Shown here: piece after piece, positions 62,440 through 64,000 of the stretch
How positions within the stretch are numbered: the first letter of the stretch is position 1
Layout of the letters: every line of letters begins with the position of its first letter
Origin: Epiperipatus broadwayi
Lineage: Eukaryota; Onychophora; Udeonychophora; Euonychophora; Peripatidae
Assembly: GCA_028023455.1 (NCBI GenBank)
Contig: JAQFVV010012535.1
Coordinates: forward strand, 2,608,001-2,672,000
DNA: 64,000 bases
Reading direction: 5' to 3'
Translations under genes and position numbers: made by a program
Notes under the pieces: generated by a model
The model's database searches: none
What the model was told of the DNA's origin: nothing
Seen by the model: the letters and a program-made list of their open reading frames with translations, nothing else

Positions 62440-62605
62440 AAGTACAAAAATTTTAAAAATGGTAATATAAAATTGAAGATTAATATTCTTTGCTATAGCC
62501 AGCTTATGGCATATTTTGCCATCTTGAGAAGCATTACTGGCTATAGCAAAGGATATTAATCTTCAGTTTTATATTGTCATTTAAAAATTTTTTGTAGTTT
62601 TATTC
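62440..62605. repeat. Fold-back, arms about 65 bp
   Basis: Arm 62440-62502 (ending GCTATAGCCAG) is complementary to arm 62537-62605 (starting CTGGCTATAGC). The 34-bp loop contains a small TGGCA/TGCCA hairpin. Confidence 0.8.
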
Positions 62606-62629
62606 CATTTTTTATTATTATATTTATAT

Positions 62630-62636
<7 letters not shown>

Positions 62637-62677
<41 letters not shown>

Positions 62678-62817
62678 TAGCACCTCACTGAGGAAGCCAG
62701 TAGGAGAAAATGGTCTGGGGTTGGAGATATTCTGCAAAGCTTGTTAACAGCTTATTTGTGAGCTCATTATATAACATTTGTAATACAAGCTTGTTAAATT
62801 AGGTCATGTTACATCTG

Positions 62818-62878
<61 letters not shown>
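62637..62878 (+). repeat. Family D copy flanked by (TA)n runs
   Basis: Unique family D sequence at 62676-62822 lies between TA runs at 62637-62675 and 62823-62878. It matches 16216-16395 in GATATTCTGCAAAGCTTGTTAA and in TAGGTCATG (inverted there). Confidence 0.7.
62683..62720 (+). ncRNA. Hammerhead ribozyme candidate, family D, complete core
   Basis: Stem I CCTCA (62683-62687) pairs with TGGGG (62716-62720). The core CTGAGGA (62688-62694) fits CTGANGA. GAA is at 62706-62708, A15.1 at 62709, U16.1 at 62714 and C17 at 62715. Core positions are all present, but stem II (CC/GG) and stem III are short and weak. Confidence 0.5.
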
Positions 62879-62881
<3 letters not shown>

Positions 62882-62974
62882 AGATTAATGGGCAGTAGTG
62901 AATGAAAAGAATGTTATAAGAAATGATATTTGATATATTATTTTCTTATTATTAAATAATTAATATTGAAGCAG

Positions 62975-63080
62975 TCGGATCTGAGTTCGATCCTAGCTTC
63001 ATGTTATTTACCCTAATACTAACCTTAAATTTCCGATGCAATGGGGCTTTATACGTTCAATCCACGCTAATTTCCATAAT
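62975..63080 (+). repeat. Possible tRNA-derived SINE remnant
   Basis: GAGTTCGATCC at 62983-62993 is a good B-box, followed by a GC-richer body to about 63080. No convincing A-box is seen. Confidence 0.3.
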
Positions 63081-63317
63081 GAATAACTTGTTTCAAATAC
63101 GTAGTAAAATTAATTAGTTTAGTTTAAATTGGATCAATTCTCTAAATAAATTCATGATAAAATGTTCATGAATTTACATATATTAAATTGCCTGGATTGT
63201 GCGTATATATGTTTGTAAATATTAAATATATATAATTGTTCGAAAGTTTCATTGCGTCGGGAATACTTGTTTTTTTTTACTTTTAAATAATTTGTAAAGT
63301 TTTGCGATTAAAAGCTA
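63081..63317. other. AT-rich DNA
   Basis: Nothing recognised. Confidence 0.4.
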
Positions 63318-63490
63318 CATTCCTTCCAAAGGCTTTCAAATTCTCAAAAACAACAGTAAAGTTTTATTAATAAAAAAAAGATAAGAATTCAATTTTTAAT
63401 TAAAATCATTTCAGACTTTAAGAATTCATTTTCTAATTAGGAAAGGAATTCAAAAATTAGTTTGAAAGCCTTATCGAAGGAATGTTTCTG
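63318..63490. repeat. Small fold-back, arms about 30 bp
   Basis: CATTCCTTCCAAAGGCTTTCAAA (63319-63341) is complementary, with small differences, to TTTGAAAGCCTTATCGAAGGAATG (63460-63483). Confidence 0.6.
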
Positions 63491-63748
63491 AAAACAACTA
63501 ATTATAAAAAAAAACAGATTGATAATAAAATGAGCGCTAGCCGGAGGCATCAGTGAACAGTAGATATATAGCCCTGAAAAGTAAAGAAAAAGACTAGTTT
63601 TGGTTGTAGAGTAGTGCAGTGAACTCTGTGTGTATAAAAATTGTATTTCATCATGATAGAGGGCTAGAACATCAGGGATCTGGCTACGGTTCCTAAAGTC
63701 CCGAGGAATCTTCACTGGAGCTGCTGAACCGTTTTCCGGATCGATCAT
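63437..63748 (-). CDS. Possible 5' coding exon of a host gene (uncertain)
   Basis: Minus-strand ATG at 63748-63746 in a reasonable start context (GCAGAATG) opens MIDPENGSAAPVKIPRDFR and continues NRSQIPDVLALYHDEIQF. The first about 45 codons have normal amino-acid diversity and clearly higher GC than the flanks. After that the translation becomes hydrophobic and AT-driven, so an exon probably ends soon after 63640. A good acceptor-like CTTTTTCTTTACTTTTCAG lies at about 63592-63575 on the same strand. TTTTAGCAG just before the ATG could alternatively be an acceptor. No domain is recognised and the rest of the gene would lie inside the window to the left, where no further exon was found, or the frame is chance. 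Confidence 0.3.
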   Translation of the reverse strand: MIDPENGSAAPVKIPRDFRNRSQIPDVLALYHDEIQFLYTQSSLHYSTTKTSLFLYFSGLYIYCSLMPPASAHFIINLFFFIISCFQKHSFDKAFKLIFEFLS

Positions 63749-64000
63749 TCTGCTAAAATAATGAAAGCTACTAAAATACTGTTCCAATAATCAATCAATG
63801 GTGCCTACGTTTTCAACAACTTGGAGGAGTAACTTAAGGACAAGCACGGAAGGGTAATATATTTCTATAATGAACGTTAAACTTTCTGGCCAGTTCGAAC
63901 TTTATTTTACTCTCCTCCTATTTAAGAGCTCTTTATTCTTTAATGTAACAATTTTTATAAAACCTTTTATTCATGCTACTGTAAATCTATCTCGTAATTC

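Overview
The window looks like intergenic or intronic DNA from an AT-rich animal genome, probably an invertebrate. The evidence is the very low GC content, the long TA, ATCT, AAT and CA microsatellites, tRNA-derived SINEs, an RTE-type LINE, Penelope-like elements (PLEs) with GIY-YIG endonucleases, and Tigger/pogo-like transposons. No bacterial gene structure is visible. Phylum cannot be fixed from the sequence; a mollusc or another spiralian is a guess. No intact host gene was found. The only host-exon candidate is a short GC-richer reading frame on the minus strand near 63.65-63.75 kb. A weaker coding-like tract lies near 60.0-60.16 kb.

The layout is a mosaic of transposon remnants in featureless AT-rich DNA. 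PLE remnants from at least three lineages lie at 3.9-4.8 kb (with a partner fragment at 8.1-8.4 kb), 14.8-15.9 kb (an inverted pair of GIY-YIG copies) and 51.2-52.3 kb. A nearly full-length but frameshifted RTE LINE occupies 40.5-43.8 kb on the minus strand. A decayed same-strand copy follows directly at 43.8-46.5 kb, and a third copy at 27.85-28.92 kb keeps its 5' end but lacks RT. A different LINE contributes a zinc-knuckle 3' end at 36.9-37.6 kb, and a broken repeat-containing ORF at 34.3-35.6 kb may belong to it. Tigger-like remnants lie at 25.43-26.92 kb (with terminal inverted repeats) and 56.4-56.77 kb. A tRNA-Val-like SINE family is present three times (0.72, 48.9 and 53.8 kb).

The main discovery signal is a set of about 17 hammerhead-ribozyme-like motifs in five repeat families (called A-E here). 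Each has the order stem I, CUGANGA core, stem II hairpin, GAA (or AAA), a short and often palindromic stem III, a cleavage-site nucleotide, and stem I closure. Four (9.04, 11.35 and 62.68 kb, plus 9.20 kb with a weak stem II) keep the whole core consensus; the others carry one or more core changes. The short palindromic stem III and the PLEs nearby fit small non-autonomous retroelements with type I hammerheads (retrozymes) that are thought to use PLE machinery. Many of these units sit in fold-back palindromes, several with the ribozyme in the loop. One palindromic insert at 45.0-45.3 kb has a clear 17-bp target-site duplication inside the older RTE copy.

All structure calls were made by eye from base pairing and motif matching. 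No folding program, database search or copy-number analysis was run.
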